NCBI GenBank assembly: GCA_022769785.1
Contig: JALEIY010000128.1
Span: forward strand, 1 to 49,242
Length of the DNA: 49,242 nucleotides
Direction of reading: 5' to 3'
Source of the DNA: Eubacterium sp.
GTDB taxonomy: Bacteria > Bacillota > Clostridia > Lachnospirales > Lachnospiraceae
The notes below the pieces were generated by a model. It did no database searches. It was not told the DNA's origin and saw only the letters and a list, made by a program, of their open reading frames with translations. Within the stretch, counting starts at the first letter, position 1. Every line of letters begins with the position of its first letter. A program made the translations under genes and the position numbers. This document shows positions 42,249-49,242 of the stretch, one piece after another.

Positions 42249-43004
42249 CTACCTCCTTTGCGTCAAACACGGTCCGTCTTTACAGATTCGGCTGTTGTTT
42301 ACATTTGTGTGATGGTCTTTTTCTTTTGTTTTGCAGATACATCCCAGGCAGGCACCGATACCACAGGCCATTCTCTCTTCCAGAGAAATCTGTGCCTCCA
42401 TATTATGTTCCCTGGCATATTCTGCCAGAGCCTTTAACATCGGCATCGGACCGCAGGCATAGATAATATCTCCGTTAATTGCATTTTCCCGGATGGCATC
42501 AATGACGGTTCCCTTTGTACCAAAGCTTCCATCCTCGGTTGCAACAGCCACTTCGGCAGTCTTTTCAAACTCTTCTTTCAAAAAGAGTTCATCCCGGTAT
42601 CCTAAAACAACCGTTTTTTCGGCGGAAAGCTGCTTTGCCAGCTCCAGCATCGGCGGAATCCCGATACCGCCTCCCACGAGGATTGCCTTTCCCTCTTTCA
42701 TGGTAAATCCGTTTCCAAGCGGGCCCATGACCTCCAGAGTGTCTCCCTGTTTCATTTTGGAAAACTCTCTGGTACCTTCTCCGGCAATCCGGTAAACCAC
42801 CCGGAGAGTCCCTGCTTCTGCGTCAATTCCGCAGATACTGATTGGTCTCGGCAACAATTTTGTCGCATCATTGCAATACATAGCCAGGAATTGTCCCGGA
42901 CGCGCTTCTTTTGCGCCTTTCGGGAAGGAAAGCACCATATCAAAAATATCCTTTCCGATTTCTTTCTGGCTGACAACAACAGCAGTTTCTTTCGTAATAC
43001 TCAT
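42249..43004 (-). CDS. pyrK: Dihydroorotate dehydrogenase electron-transfer subunit
   Basis: 251-residue FAD and 2Fe-2S protein that passes electrons from PyrD to NAD. RPISICGID (about 52-60) binds FAD, LVGGGIGIPPMLELAKQL the nucleotide, and the C-terminal ACGIGACLGCICKT plus CKDGPC hold the four Cys ligands of the iron-sulfur cluster. Its ATG overlaps the methyltransferase stop (ATGA), with GGGAGG inside that gene. Confidence 0.96.
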   Translation of the reverse strand: MSITKETAVVVSQKEIGKDIFDMVLSFPKGAKEARPGQFLAMYCNDATKLLPRPISICGIDAEAGTLRVVYRIAGEGTREFSKMKQGDTLEVMGPLGNGFTMKEGKAILVGGGIGIPPMLELAKQLSAEKTVVLGYRDELFLKEEFEKTAEVAVATEDGSFGTKGTVIDAIRENAINGDIIYACGPMPMLKALAEYAREHNMEAQISLEERMACGIGACLGCICKTKEKDHHTNVNNSRICKDGPCLTQRR

Positions 43005-43594
43005 AAATACCTCCCTGGTATATCATTATTTTCCAGTTTCAAAACAAAGAGCGGCATAGGCGGATGATTGGGCTTATTGCAAAAAGCTTCGGATATTGCC
43101 AGATATTTTGCAGACTCCAGTCCTGCTGCCCAGGCAAGCACTGCATCCTTTTCTTCAAATCCGCTGTCTCCTCCGCTGTAAATCAGGACGGAAAGCAGTC
43201 CCCCCTCCCTGAGAAGGGTAAGACTTTTGGTCAGCGCTTCACAGGTGGTCTCCGGCTTCGTTGCTTTATTATGGTCACCGCCGGGCAGATACCCGAGATT
43301 AAACATGACCAAATCCAGAGTTCCCGGTCCGGCATATTTATCCATATGCTCATGTCCGTCATGAATCAGACGGACTCCTTCCCGGCATCCTTCTTTCAAA
43401 AGACGTTCTCCGGTCTGTTCTAAGGCTTCCTCCTGAATGTCCATGGCTATGATGTCCCGGTCCTTTCCTGCCAGCTTACACAAAAACAGAGTGTCCCGCC
43501 CCGTGCCTGCCGTCGCATCAAGACACCGCCGGGGTGCCGGCATCAACTGGCGAATACGCTCATGACACCACTGGGTAATCATCAGTCTTCTCAT
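43001..43594 (-). CDS. tRNA uridine-34 methyltransferase MnmM-like (YtqB family)
   Basis: 197-residue class I SAM methyltransferase: DATAGTGRDTLFL (SAM motif I, about 26-38), AMDIQEEAL (motif II), FNLGYLPGGDHNKATKPETT (motif IV with the family Asn-Leu-Gly-Tyr), and IYSGGDSG. This is the PF06962 family; Bacillus YtqB (MnmM) makes the final methylation to mnm5s2U in tRNA. The start has GAAGGAGAG upstream. It is coupled to pyrK (ATGA) and follows uppP by 24 nt. Confidence 0.87.
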   Translation of the reverse strand: MRRLMITQWCHERIRQLMPAPRRCLDATAGTGRDTLFLCKLAGKDRDIIAMDIQEEALEQTGERLLKEGCREGVRLIHDGHEHMDKYAGPGTLDLVMFNLGYLPGGDHNKATKPETTCEALTKSLTLLREGGLLSVLIYSGGDSGFEEKDAVLAWAAGLESAKYLAISEAFCNKPNHPPMPLFVLKLENNDIPGRYL

Positions 43595-43618
43595 CGTTCT
43601 CTCCTTCTCTTTCTTCCA

Positions 43619-44434
43619 TCAGGCAAAAAGGAAGTATGCGGCAACAAGTACACCGAGCACGATACGGTAAACACCAAATGCCTTAAAGTCATTTTTCTTA
43701 ATGTATCCCATCAGGAATCGAATTGCAAGAATGGATACCACAAATGCAACTGCCATTCCTGTAAAAAGATAAAGAATCTCGCTGCCGGTATAATGGAATC
43801 CGTATTTCACCAGCTTTAAAAAGCTTGCCCCAAACATAACCGGTATGGACAGGAAGAAGGAATATTCTGCTGCCACAAACCGGGATGTTCCGATAATCAT
43901 AGCTCCTAAAATGGTCGAACCGGAACGGGAGGTTCCCGGAATCAGGGACAGCACCTGAAAGCAGCCGATAATCACTGCCGTCTTCCATGTGAGCTCCGAA
44001 AGCGTCTGGGTGGATGGTGTTCTTTTTTTATTATAATTTTCCACCACGATAAATAGAATACCGTAAAGAATCAACGTAAACGCAACCGTCTGCGCATTAT
44101 AAAACAGGGCATCCAGCTTGTCATCCAAAGGAAGTCCGATGACTGCCGCCGGAATACATCCTACAATAACTTTTCCCCAGAGAGAAAAGGTCTCTTTTTT
44201 CTCTTTTGGTGATTTCTTCCCACTGAAAGGGTTCAGTTTATGAAAATAAAGGACACAAACTGCAAGAATCGCACCAAGCTGAATAACTACCCGAAACATT
44301 TCCATAAATGCATCGGAAACATTTAATTTAATAAATTCATCAACCAGAATCATATGGCCGGTTGAGCTGATGGGAAGCCATTCCGTAATGCCTTCCACCA
44401 TGCCCAGGATAATAACCTTGAATATCTCTGCCAT
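43619..44434 (-). CDS. uppP: Undecaprenyl-diphosphate phosphatase
   Basis: Dephosphorylates undecaprenyl diphosphate to recycle the lipid carrier of peptidoglycan; also known as BacA for bacitracin resistance. The 271-residue membrane protein has both family motifs: [14 protein letters not shown] (about 14-27) and [10 protein letters not shown] (about 170-179), with eight helices. The start at 44434 is chosen for AAGGAGG 9 nt upstream; the in-frame ATG at 44476 has none. It is followed by mnmM at 24 nt. Confidence 0.95.
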   Translation of the reverse strand: MAEIFKVIILGMVEGITEWLPISSTGHMILVDEFIKLNVSDAFMEMFRVVIQLGAILAVCVLYFHKLNPFSGKKSPKEKKETFSLWGKVIVGCIPAAVIGLPLDDKLDALFYNAQTVAFTLILYGILFIVVENYNKKRTPSTQTLSELTWKTAVIIGCFQVLSLIPGTSRSGSTILGAMIIGTSRFVAAEYSFFLSIPVMFGASFLKLVKYGFHYTGSEILYLFTGMAVAFVVSILAIRFLMGYIKKNDFKAFGVYRIVLGVLVAAYFLFA

Positions 44435-44508
44435 GACTGATTTCCTCCTTAATTTCTTATTTACTTTCTGTATCACATCAATATGCTGTGCTAATCATAT
44501 CATATTTC

Positions 44509-46536
44509 TTACGTCTGGGAAACCTGTTTCTCCTCATATGCTGTCAAAAGCCCTTCCTGTGACAGATAGGCCACGGAGAAGGTTCTGATTTTTCTGTGGT
44601 TATCAAATTTTATCCGGACTTTTCCGTCCCCGGCTCCCAATACGGTTCCCGGCCCGAAATTTCTGTGACGGACTCTGGCTCCTTCCCGGTACAGCTCCGG
44701 GTCAGAACGGATTTCTCCGATATAGCGGGAGACCTTCGCTTCTTTCTGAAACAGTTCCTTTACCGAATACAGAAACAGATAGGTTTTCGCCCGGGTGAGT
44801 GCCACATACATAAGCCTTCTCTCCTCTTCCAGGTCTGCCTCTTTCACGGCTTTCTTATGCGGTGTGACACCTTCGTTTATATCCATAATAAAAACGACCT
44901 CATATTCCAGCCCTTTGGAGCTGTGCATGGTGGTAAGCGTCACTCCTTTTTTGTTTTCTCTCTTACCGGCTTCCATCTGCTTTTGAAGCTCTTCTCCATA
45001 AGAATCTATATATCCAAACCATTCTTCAAAGCTGTGACATTCTTTTGCCGTTTCCTGTATCTGGTCAAGCACTTCCAGCAAATCTTCCAGATTCATTTTT
45101 CGAAACTGTGCGTATTCTGCCAGGTAATCCTCATAACCGATGCCGTTTCTTATGTAAGTGATGGCAGCATAGGGCTCCATTTTACGAAGGAGATATAAAT
45201 CCATTTCCAGTTTGTCTATCTTTTCGTAGAGCCATCTTTTTCCAAAGGTCTGCCTTTTTAATGCCTCAAAATCCACCTGAGCGTCCGGAAGCATTTTTCT
45301 TCCGATATATCGTTTCGGCCGGTTCATGACCTGCAGAAAAATTGCCCGGTCTCTTTCTCCCGACGCCAGCCGCAGATAGGCGATAATATTTTTGGCAATC
45401 CAGTGCTCGAAAATATTGGGAATCACATCCCGCATCTGAAAAGGTATATTATACTCCATCAGCCTGCCCACCAGAAGTCTGGGCTGCGTATTGGTCCGGA
45501 AAATAACCGCCATATCTTCCGGCGCCACTCCTTTTTGCTGATAAAACCGTATTCCGCCAATAATATCCGAACATTCCTCAGAAACGGTCTGGAACTGCCG
45601 GTATACCACCGGCACCTTCGCTCCACGGTCCGCCGTGAGATTTTTTTCAAATCTTTTGGTGTTGTGCGATATCAGACGACTGGCACTTTCCACGATTTCC
45701 TGACTGCACCGGTAGTTTATCCCCAACGCTATTTTTTTTACACCGGGAAAATCCCGGTCAAAGGAGAGCATAATCTCCGGTCTTGCTCCCCGAAAACGGT
45801 AGATGGACTGGTCGTCATCTCCCACAATAAAAAGATTCTTCCTTTCTCCTGTGAGCATTTTAACAATTTCATATTGAATACGGTTAATATCCTGAAACTC
45901 ATCAATTAAAATATATTGAAACCGTTTCTGCCAGAGTCTGCGGATATCTTCCCGGTCCCGCAGCAATTCATAGCAGAAAACAAGCATATCGTCATAATCC
46001 AGAAACTGATTTTCTCTCAGCCTTTTTTCATATCCATCATATATCTTTACAAAAATATCATCCGAACAGTTGGTGCTGTGATAAAGGGGGAGTGATATCA
46101 TTTCTCCTTTTACATAGCTGATTTCATTGAGCAGTCCGGTGATAAAATCATTTTCATCTTCGATATCGAGTTCCAGCTCATCAATCATTTCCCGGATAAA
46201 TCCCCGTTTTTTCTCTTCTTTGATGATATTATTGCCTGTATATCGATAGGCATAGCGCAAAATCATAAAGAAAACTGAGTGGAAGGTTCCGAACATAACG
46301 GGAGCATCTCCACATTCTTTAAACTGCTGAAATCTCTTTTTCATCTCCTGTGCCGCTGCTCTTGTAAACGTAATCACCAGAATGTTGGAAGGGTTGACTC
46401 CCGCCTGCTCGATTAACCATTTTATCCTCCATGTGATTACAAGGGTTTTTCCCGAGCCGGGTCCGGCCAGAATCATGGCAGGTCCTTCACCATGGGTTAT
46501 GGCTTTCTTCTGCTCTTCATTAAATTGTCTTCCCAT
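44509..46536 (-). CDS. UvrD/PcrA-type ATP-dependent DNA helicase
   Basis: 675-residue superfamily 1A helicase: motif I AGPGSGKT (24-31), Ia TFTRAAAQEM, II LIDEFQDINRIQYE, III GDDDQSIYRFRGA, IV INYRCS, V TTMHSSKGLEYEVVFI, VI RRLMYVALTRAK. The last about 60 residues (RVRHRNFGPGTVLG onward) form the Tudor-like PcrA tail that binds RNA polymerase, though the protein is shorter than PcrA (about 730). It may be a second UvrD-like helicase beside a true PcrA elsewhere. It precedes uppP by 74 nt. Confidence 0.9.
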   Translation of the reverse strand: MGRQFNEEQKKAITHGEGPAMILAGPGSGKTLVITWRIKWLIEQAGVNPSNILVITFTRAAAQEMKKRFQQFKECGDAPVMFGTFHSVFFMILRYAYRYTGNNIIKEEKKRGFIREMIDELELDIEDENDFITGLLNEISYVKGEMISLPLYHSTNCSDDIFVKIYDGYEKRLRENQFLDYDDMLVFCYELLRDREDIRRLWQKRFQYILIDEFQDINRIQYEIVKMLTGERKNLFIVGDDDQSIYRFRGARPEIMLSFDRDFPGVKKIALGINYRCSQEIVESASRLISHNTKRFEKNLTADRGAKVPVVYRQFQTVSEECSDIIGGIRFYQQKGVAPEDMAVIFRTNTQPRLLVGRLMEYNIPFQMRDVIPNIFEHWIAKNIIAYLRLASGERDRAIFLQVMNRPKRYIGRKMLPDAQVDFEALKRQTFGKRWLYEKIDKLEMDLYLLRKMEPYAAITYIRNGIGYEDYLAEYAQFRKMNLEDLLEVLDQIQETAKECHSFEEWFGYIDSYGEELQKQMEAGKRENKKGVTLTTMHSSKGLEYEVVFIMDINEGVTPHKKAVKEADLEEERRLMYVALTRAKTYLFLYSVKELFQKEAKVSRYIGEIRSDPELYREGARVRHRNFGPGTVLGAGDGKVRIKFDNHRKIRTFSVAYLSQEGLLTAYEEKQVSQT

Positions 46537-46571
46537 TGCCTGTCCTGCCTTTCTTTTATATTATTAGGGGT

Positions 46572-46638
46572 TTTTCGATTTTTCTCTACATCGAAAAGGA
46601 ACTGCTGCAAAACGAATCTTCTATTTTGCGGCAGTTCC
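46572..46638 (-). other. Two tandem hairpins between ptsI and the helicase gene
   Basis: On the minus strand GGAACTGCCGCAAAA / TTTTGCAGCAGTTCC (46638-46598, one mismatch) is followed by TTTTCGAT, which is also the left arm of a second hairpin TTTTCGAT / ATCGAAAA (46597-46572). The first looks like the ptsI terminator with a short T-tract. The adjoining second hairpin is unexplained. 46537-46669 holds nothing else. Confidence 0.6.
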
Positions 46639-46669
46639 CTGTCATTCATATGGTATATAATTGAACTTT

Positions 46670-48379
46670 TTATTTTTTAGCCACTGATTTCAGATATTCA
46701 TGAACTTCTTCTTCTGTGGCAAGAGACATGGCTTTTGCAGCTACTGCGTCAGCCTCTTCCATTGTCCAGAGAGAAATGGTTTTTCTCGTTGCCAGAATCG
46801 ATGTGGCACTGACACTGAACTCGTCCAGGCCAAAGCTCAGCAGAAGCGGTGTAAGCAACGGATCTGCTGCCGCTTCTCCGCACATACCTACCATAGTACC
46901 TTCTGCCTTTCCGGCACGAATCACTCTTTCGATGGAGCGAAGAACTGCCGGGTTATAAGTAGAATAAAGGTATGCAACATCCGGATTACCACGGTCGACT
47001 GCCATTGTGTACTGTGTCAAATCGTTAGTTCCGATACTGAAGAAGTCTGCCTCTTTTGCAAAAACATCTGTCATCAGGCTGGCAGCCGGTGTCTCCACCA
47101 TGATTCCCACTTTAATGTCTTTGTTGTATGGAACGGACTCTGCATCAAGCTCTGCTTTGAGTTCTTCGAGCATTCCTTTCACTGCGCGGAACTCGTGCAC
47201 ACAGGTAATCATCGGAATCATGATTCGGATATCTCCATAAGCACTTGCTCTTAAAAGTGCCTTAAGCTGCGGACGATATAAATCCTCTCTCTGCAGGCAA
47301 AGACGAATTGCACGGAAGCCCAGGAAAGGATTCTCCTCTTTGCCAAGTCCCAGATACGGAATCTCCTTGTCTCCTCCGATATCCAGAGTACGGATAATCA
47401 CCGGTTTGCCTTCCAGTGTCGTCGCAACCTTCTTATATGCCTCAAACTGTTCGTCCTCGGTAGGTACCGCCGGACGGTCCATAAACAGGAATTCGGTACG
47501 GAAAAGTCCAATACCTTCTCCATCACATTCTACAACCTTAAGGGCATCCTCCGGTTTACCGATGTTAGAGCAAAGCTCTACAACTTTACCGTCTGCTGTT
47601 GCGCTTTCTTTGCCGATAAAGGCGGCAAGAGCAGCTTTTTCAGCCAGATATGCCTCTCTTTTTGCTGTATATTCTGCCAGAAGCTCTTCATCCGGAGAAA
47701 GGAATACCTCTCCTGTTTCTCCATCCAGAATCACTTTCTGTCCGTTTTCCACTTTGCCAACAATACCGGCGATACTTAATACTGCCGGAATCTCCAAAGC
47801 TCTTGCGAGAATTGCGGAATGGGATGTCTTTCCGCCAATCTCCGTTAAGACACCTGCAACATTTTCAGGTTTAATACCTGCTGTCATGGAAGGTGTCAGG
47901 TCTTCAGCAACCAGAATTGTTCCTGCCGGAACATTTGCAAGATCAACATCCTCTACGTCAAGAAGAATCTTTAACAGTCTTGTCTTGATATCGCAAACAT
48001 CTGTTGCCCGTTGCTGAAACATCTCATCATCCAGGGATGCGAATAATTGTGCGAATGTGTCACAGGTCAGCTCTACTGCCGCCTCGGCACACATTTTCTC
48101 ATTTTCAATATTGGATTCAATCTGTCCGGACATCTCCGGATCCATCAAAAGCAGTACGTGACCTTCCAGAATCTCTGCTTCCTTCTCTCCAACACGACTT
48201 TTCATGTCTTCTGCCATAGCCTCTGTTTTGGCAATACATTTAGCCAGAGCTTCCTGAAAACGGCTCTTTTCCGCTGCCACATCGGCAACCAGAACATTCT
48301 CATAAGCCAGTGAAGGTTTTTTCACGATTACTACGGAACCAATACCTATCCCTGCGGACGCACCAATACCAGTATACAT
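46670..48379 (-). CDS. ptsI: PTS enzyme I (phosphoenolpyruvate-protein phosphotransferase)
   Basis: Takes phosphate from PEP and passes it to HPr, the first step of sugar uptake by the phosphotransferase system. The 569-residue protein has the phosphorylated His187 in GGKTSHSAILARAL, FRTEFLFMDR, DIGGDKEIPYLGL, and EVPAA-like GIMVETPAASLM with GTNDLTQYTMAVDR and the active-site Cys in GMCGEAAADP. AGAGGTGAAACT precedes the ATG. It lies 28 nt after ptsH. Confidence 0.97.
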   Translation of the reverse strand: MYTGIGASAGIGIGSVVIVKKPSLAYENVLVADVAAEKSRFQEALAKCIAKTEAMAEDMKSRVGEKEAEILEGHVLLLMDPEMSGQIESNIENEKMCAEAAVELTCDTFAQLFASLDDEMFQQRATDVCDIKTRLLKILLDVEDVDLANVPAGTILVAEDLTPSMTAGIKPENVAGVLTEIGGKTSHSAILARALEIPAVLSIAGIVGKVENGQKVILDGETGEVFLSPDEELLAEYTAKREAYLAEKAALAAFIGKESATADGKVVELCSNIGKPEDALKVVECDGEGIGLFRTEFLFMDRPAVPTEDEQFEAYKKVATTLEGKPVIIRTLDIGGDKEIPYLGLGKEENPFLGFRAIRLCLQREDLYRPQLKALLRASAYGDIRIMIPMITCVHEFRAVKGMLEELKAELDAESVPYNKDIKVGIMVETPAASLMTDVFAKEADFFSIGTNDLTQYTMAVDRGNPDVAYLYSTYNPAVLRSIERVIRAGKAEGTMVGMCGEAAADPLLTPLLLSFGLDEFSVSATSILATRKTISLWTMEEADAVAAKAMSLATEEEVHEYLKSVAKK

Positions 48380-48407
48380 AGTTTCACCTCTAAATTCTGA
48401 GCCGCGA

Positions 48408-48671
48408 TTATTCTCCTAAACCGGATTCAATCATCTCAATGGCAGCCTTTAATGCTTCTTCTTCGTCTGGTCCGTTACATTCAATCTCGATTTCTGCACC
48501 ACATTTAATGCAGGCACCGATGATGTTTAACAGGCTTTTTCCGTTGGTTGCTTTTCCGTTGTAATTGATTGTTACATCACTCTCAAACTTTGCAACACCT
48601 TTTGCAAATACTCCTGCCGGTCTCATGTGCAGTCCCTGTGGATTGTTGATTGTAATTTTCTGTGATACCAT
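48408..48671 (-). CDS. ptsH: Phosphocarrier protein HPr
   Basis: 87-residue phosphocarrier. Counting from the start at 48671, His15 lies in GLHMRPAG and Ser46 in NGKSLLNII, so both the PTS phosphorylation site and the site of HPr kinase used for carbon catabolite control are present. The start is fixed by AAAGGAG 7 nt upstream and by HPr length; the in-frame ATG at 48743 would add 24 odd residues. It heads the ptsHI operon. Confidence 0.96.
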   Translation of the reverse strand: MVSQKITINNPQGLHMRPAGVFAKGVAKFESDVTINYNGKATNGKSLLNIIGACIKCGAEIEIECNGPDEEEALKAAIEMIESGLGE

Positions 48672-48850
48672 AATTTTTCTCCTTTTCTTATAATAGGTTA
48701 ATATTAACGAAGGATAACCGGTTTTCATTGATGCTTCGCACATTGATTAGTATTATTCACTAAAAAAGCAAATGGCATACAAAAGAAACAATAAAATCCT
48801 GAGAAGGTCTCATTTTTTATTAAATATAATCCCCCAGTCACCTTTGTTTG
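48672..48850 (-). promoter_or_regulatory. Long 5' leader of ptsHI
   Basis: About 180 nt lie between the predicted start of transcription and the ptsH ATG. It holds a perfect 12-bp palindrome GTTAATATTAAC (48697-48708) and a TGAGA-3-TCTCA hairpin near its start. I see no known riboswitch or antiterminator site. Confidence 0.5.
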
Positions 48851-48856
48851 CTAATA

Positions 48857-48885
48857 ATTTTATCATTTTTACTTTGCACTGTCAA
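48857..48885 (-). promoter_or_regulatory. Sigma-A promoter of ptsHI
   Basis: On the minus strand TTGACA, 17 nt, TAAAAT: a near-perfect vegetative promoter fitting a highly expressed operon. Confidence 0.9.
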
Positions 48886-48948
48886 CCAGACGCAGGGCGA
48901 ATTATACCCCGGGAAGCACCTGTGACAGCCCGGCCAAAACAGGCGTTT

Positions 48949-49242
48949 TTACTCCACTCTGGTGGACAGAAAAACCAGTTCTTTCTGTGCTTCTTTGTCT
49001 TCCGGATACCGTTCACAATATTCTTTTGCCGCCTGCAGCGCCGCCTCATAATTTTGCGATTTTTCGTAAATGATTATTGTCTGATACAGAAGTTCCTTCG
49101 GCGGCTCCTCATTATCTCCCGCTCCTTTTAAGGCATATTCCAGAGCTTTTTCATAATTTTCCTGCGTGATATAAATATCGCAGATCTCTTTCAGCAAATC
49201 CGGTTTTCCGGTTTTTTCATATCCTTCTTTAAAAACCTCAAC
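48949..49242 (-). CDS. TPR-repeat protein, C-terminal part (cut by window edge)
   Basis: The frame is open to the right edge, so only the last 97 residues are visible and the start lies outside. Helical TPR-like repeats are seen: YITQENYEKALEYALKGAGD and YEKSQNYEAALQAAKEYCERY, each with the Ala and Tyr/Phe spacing of TPR units. Such proteins hold protein partners together; the function is unknown. The stop lies about 64 bp before the ptsH promoter, and no terminator is obvious. Confidence 0.8.
   Translation of the reverse strand, partial: VEVFKEGYEKTGKPDLLKEICDIYITQENYEKALEYALKGAGDNEEPPKELLYQTIIIYEKSQNYEAALQAAKEYCERYPEDKEAQKELVFLSTRVE

Noticed and set aside
48671..48743. Longer ptsH with 24 extra N-terminal residues
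   Set aside because: HPr length, His15/Ser46 numbering and the AAAGGAG site fix the start at 48671.
1..49242. CRISPR arrays, prophage, toxin-antitoxin or restriction genes
   Set aside because: No regularly spaced repeats, phage-type genes or small toxin pairs were recognised; the only mobile element seen is the intron end at the left edge.

Overview
The window reads as housekeeping chromosome from an endospore-forming, low-to-mid GC member of the Clostridia, most likely a Lachnospiraceae-type gut organism. This rests on the sporulation regulator SpoIIID, AGGAGG-type ribosome binding sites, canonical sigma-A promoters, a bifurcated IMP-synthesis step (stand-alone AICAR formyltransferase plus a separate IMP cyclohydrolase), PyrDB/PyrK dihydroorotate dehydrogenase, and an HPr with both His15 and Ser46. 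Genus cannot be fixed from the sequence. I saw no tRNA, rRNA, CRISPR array, plasmid or phage genes.

Layout. 1-139 is the 5' end of a group II intron (group IIC-like) sitting directly behind an intrinsic terminator. 212-4435 is an aspartate-pathway operon on the minus strand (ACT regulator, homoserine dehydrogenase, proposed homoserine kinase, aspartokinase with an internal start). 4663-7316 pairs an HD alarmone-hydrolase-like protein with a divergent EF-G paralogue. A divergent promoter region with two large dyads (7317-7652) leads into tyrA-aroA on the plus strand. 10184-12588 is a minus operon of alpha/beta hydrolase, LiaF-like and DUF4097 proteins. 12765-15270 is IMP cyclohydrolase, AICAR formyltransferase and a DUF2284 protein. 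Then come a CYTH protein, a DMT transporter with a small partner, SbcD-SbcC, a thioesterase, glmS with a leader terminator, PAP2/HD proteins, a split chromate-type transporter, a large secreted repeat protein and SpoIIID.

From 30472 to 46536 almost everything is on the minus strand. Read in the direction of transcription it is: UvrD/PcrA-type helicase; UppP; MnmM-like methyltransferase; pyrK-pyrD; pyrE with a 50-residue membrane peptide; VanZ, a small membrane protein and an M29 aminopeptidase; pyrC; pyrF; purE-purM-purN-purD; azlC-azlD. De novo pyrimidine and purine genes are thus strung together, with promoters recognisable before pyrE and pyrF. The right end holds ptsH-ptsI behind a strong promoter and a leader of about 180 nt, and the C-terminal part of a TPR protein cut by the window edge.

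The window is mainly biosynthesis (aspartate family, shikimate end steps, IMP, UMP, UDP-GlcNAc precursor) plus DNA repair and envelope functions. I found no clear new defence or mobile system. The observations most worth following are the terminator-targeted intron, the internal start in lysC, the EF-G paralogue with altered G motifs, the glmS leader terminator in place of a ribozyme, and the unannotated peptide behind pyrE.
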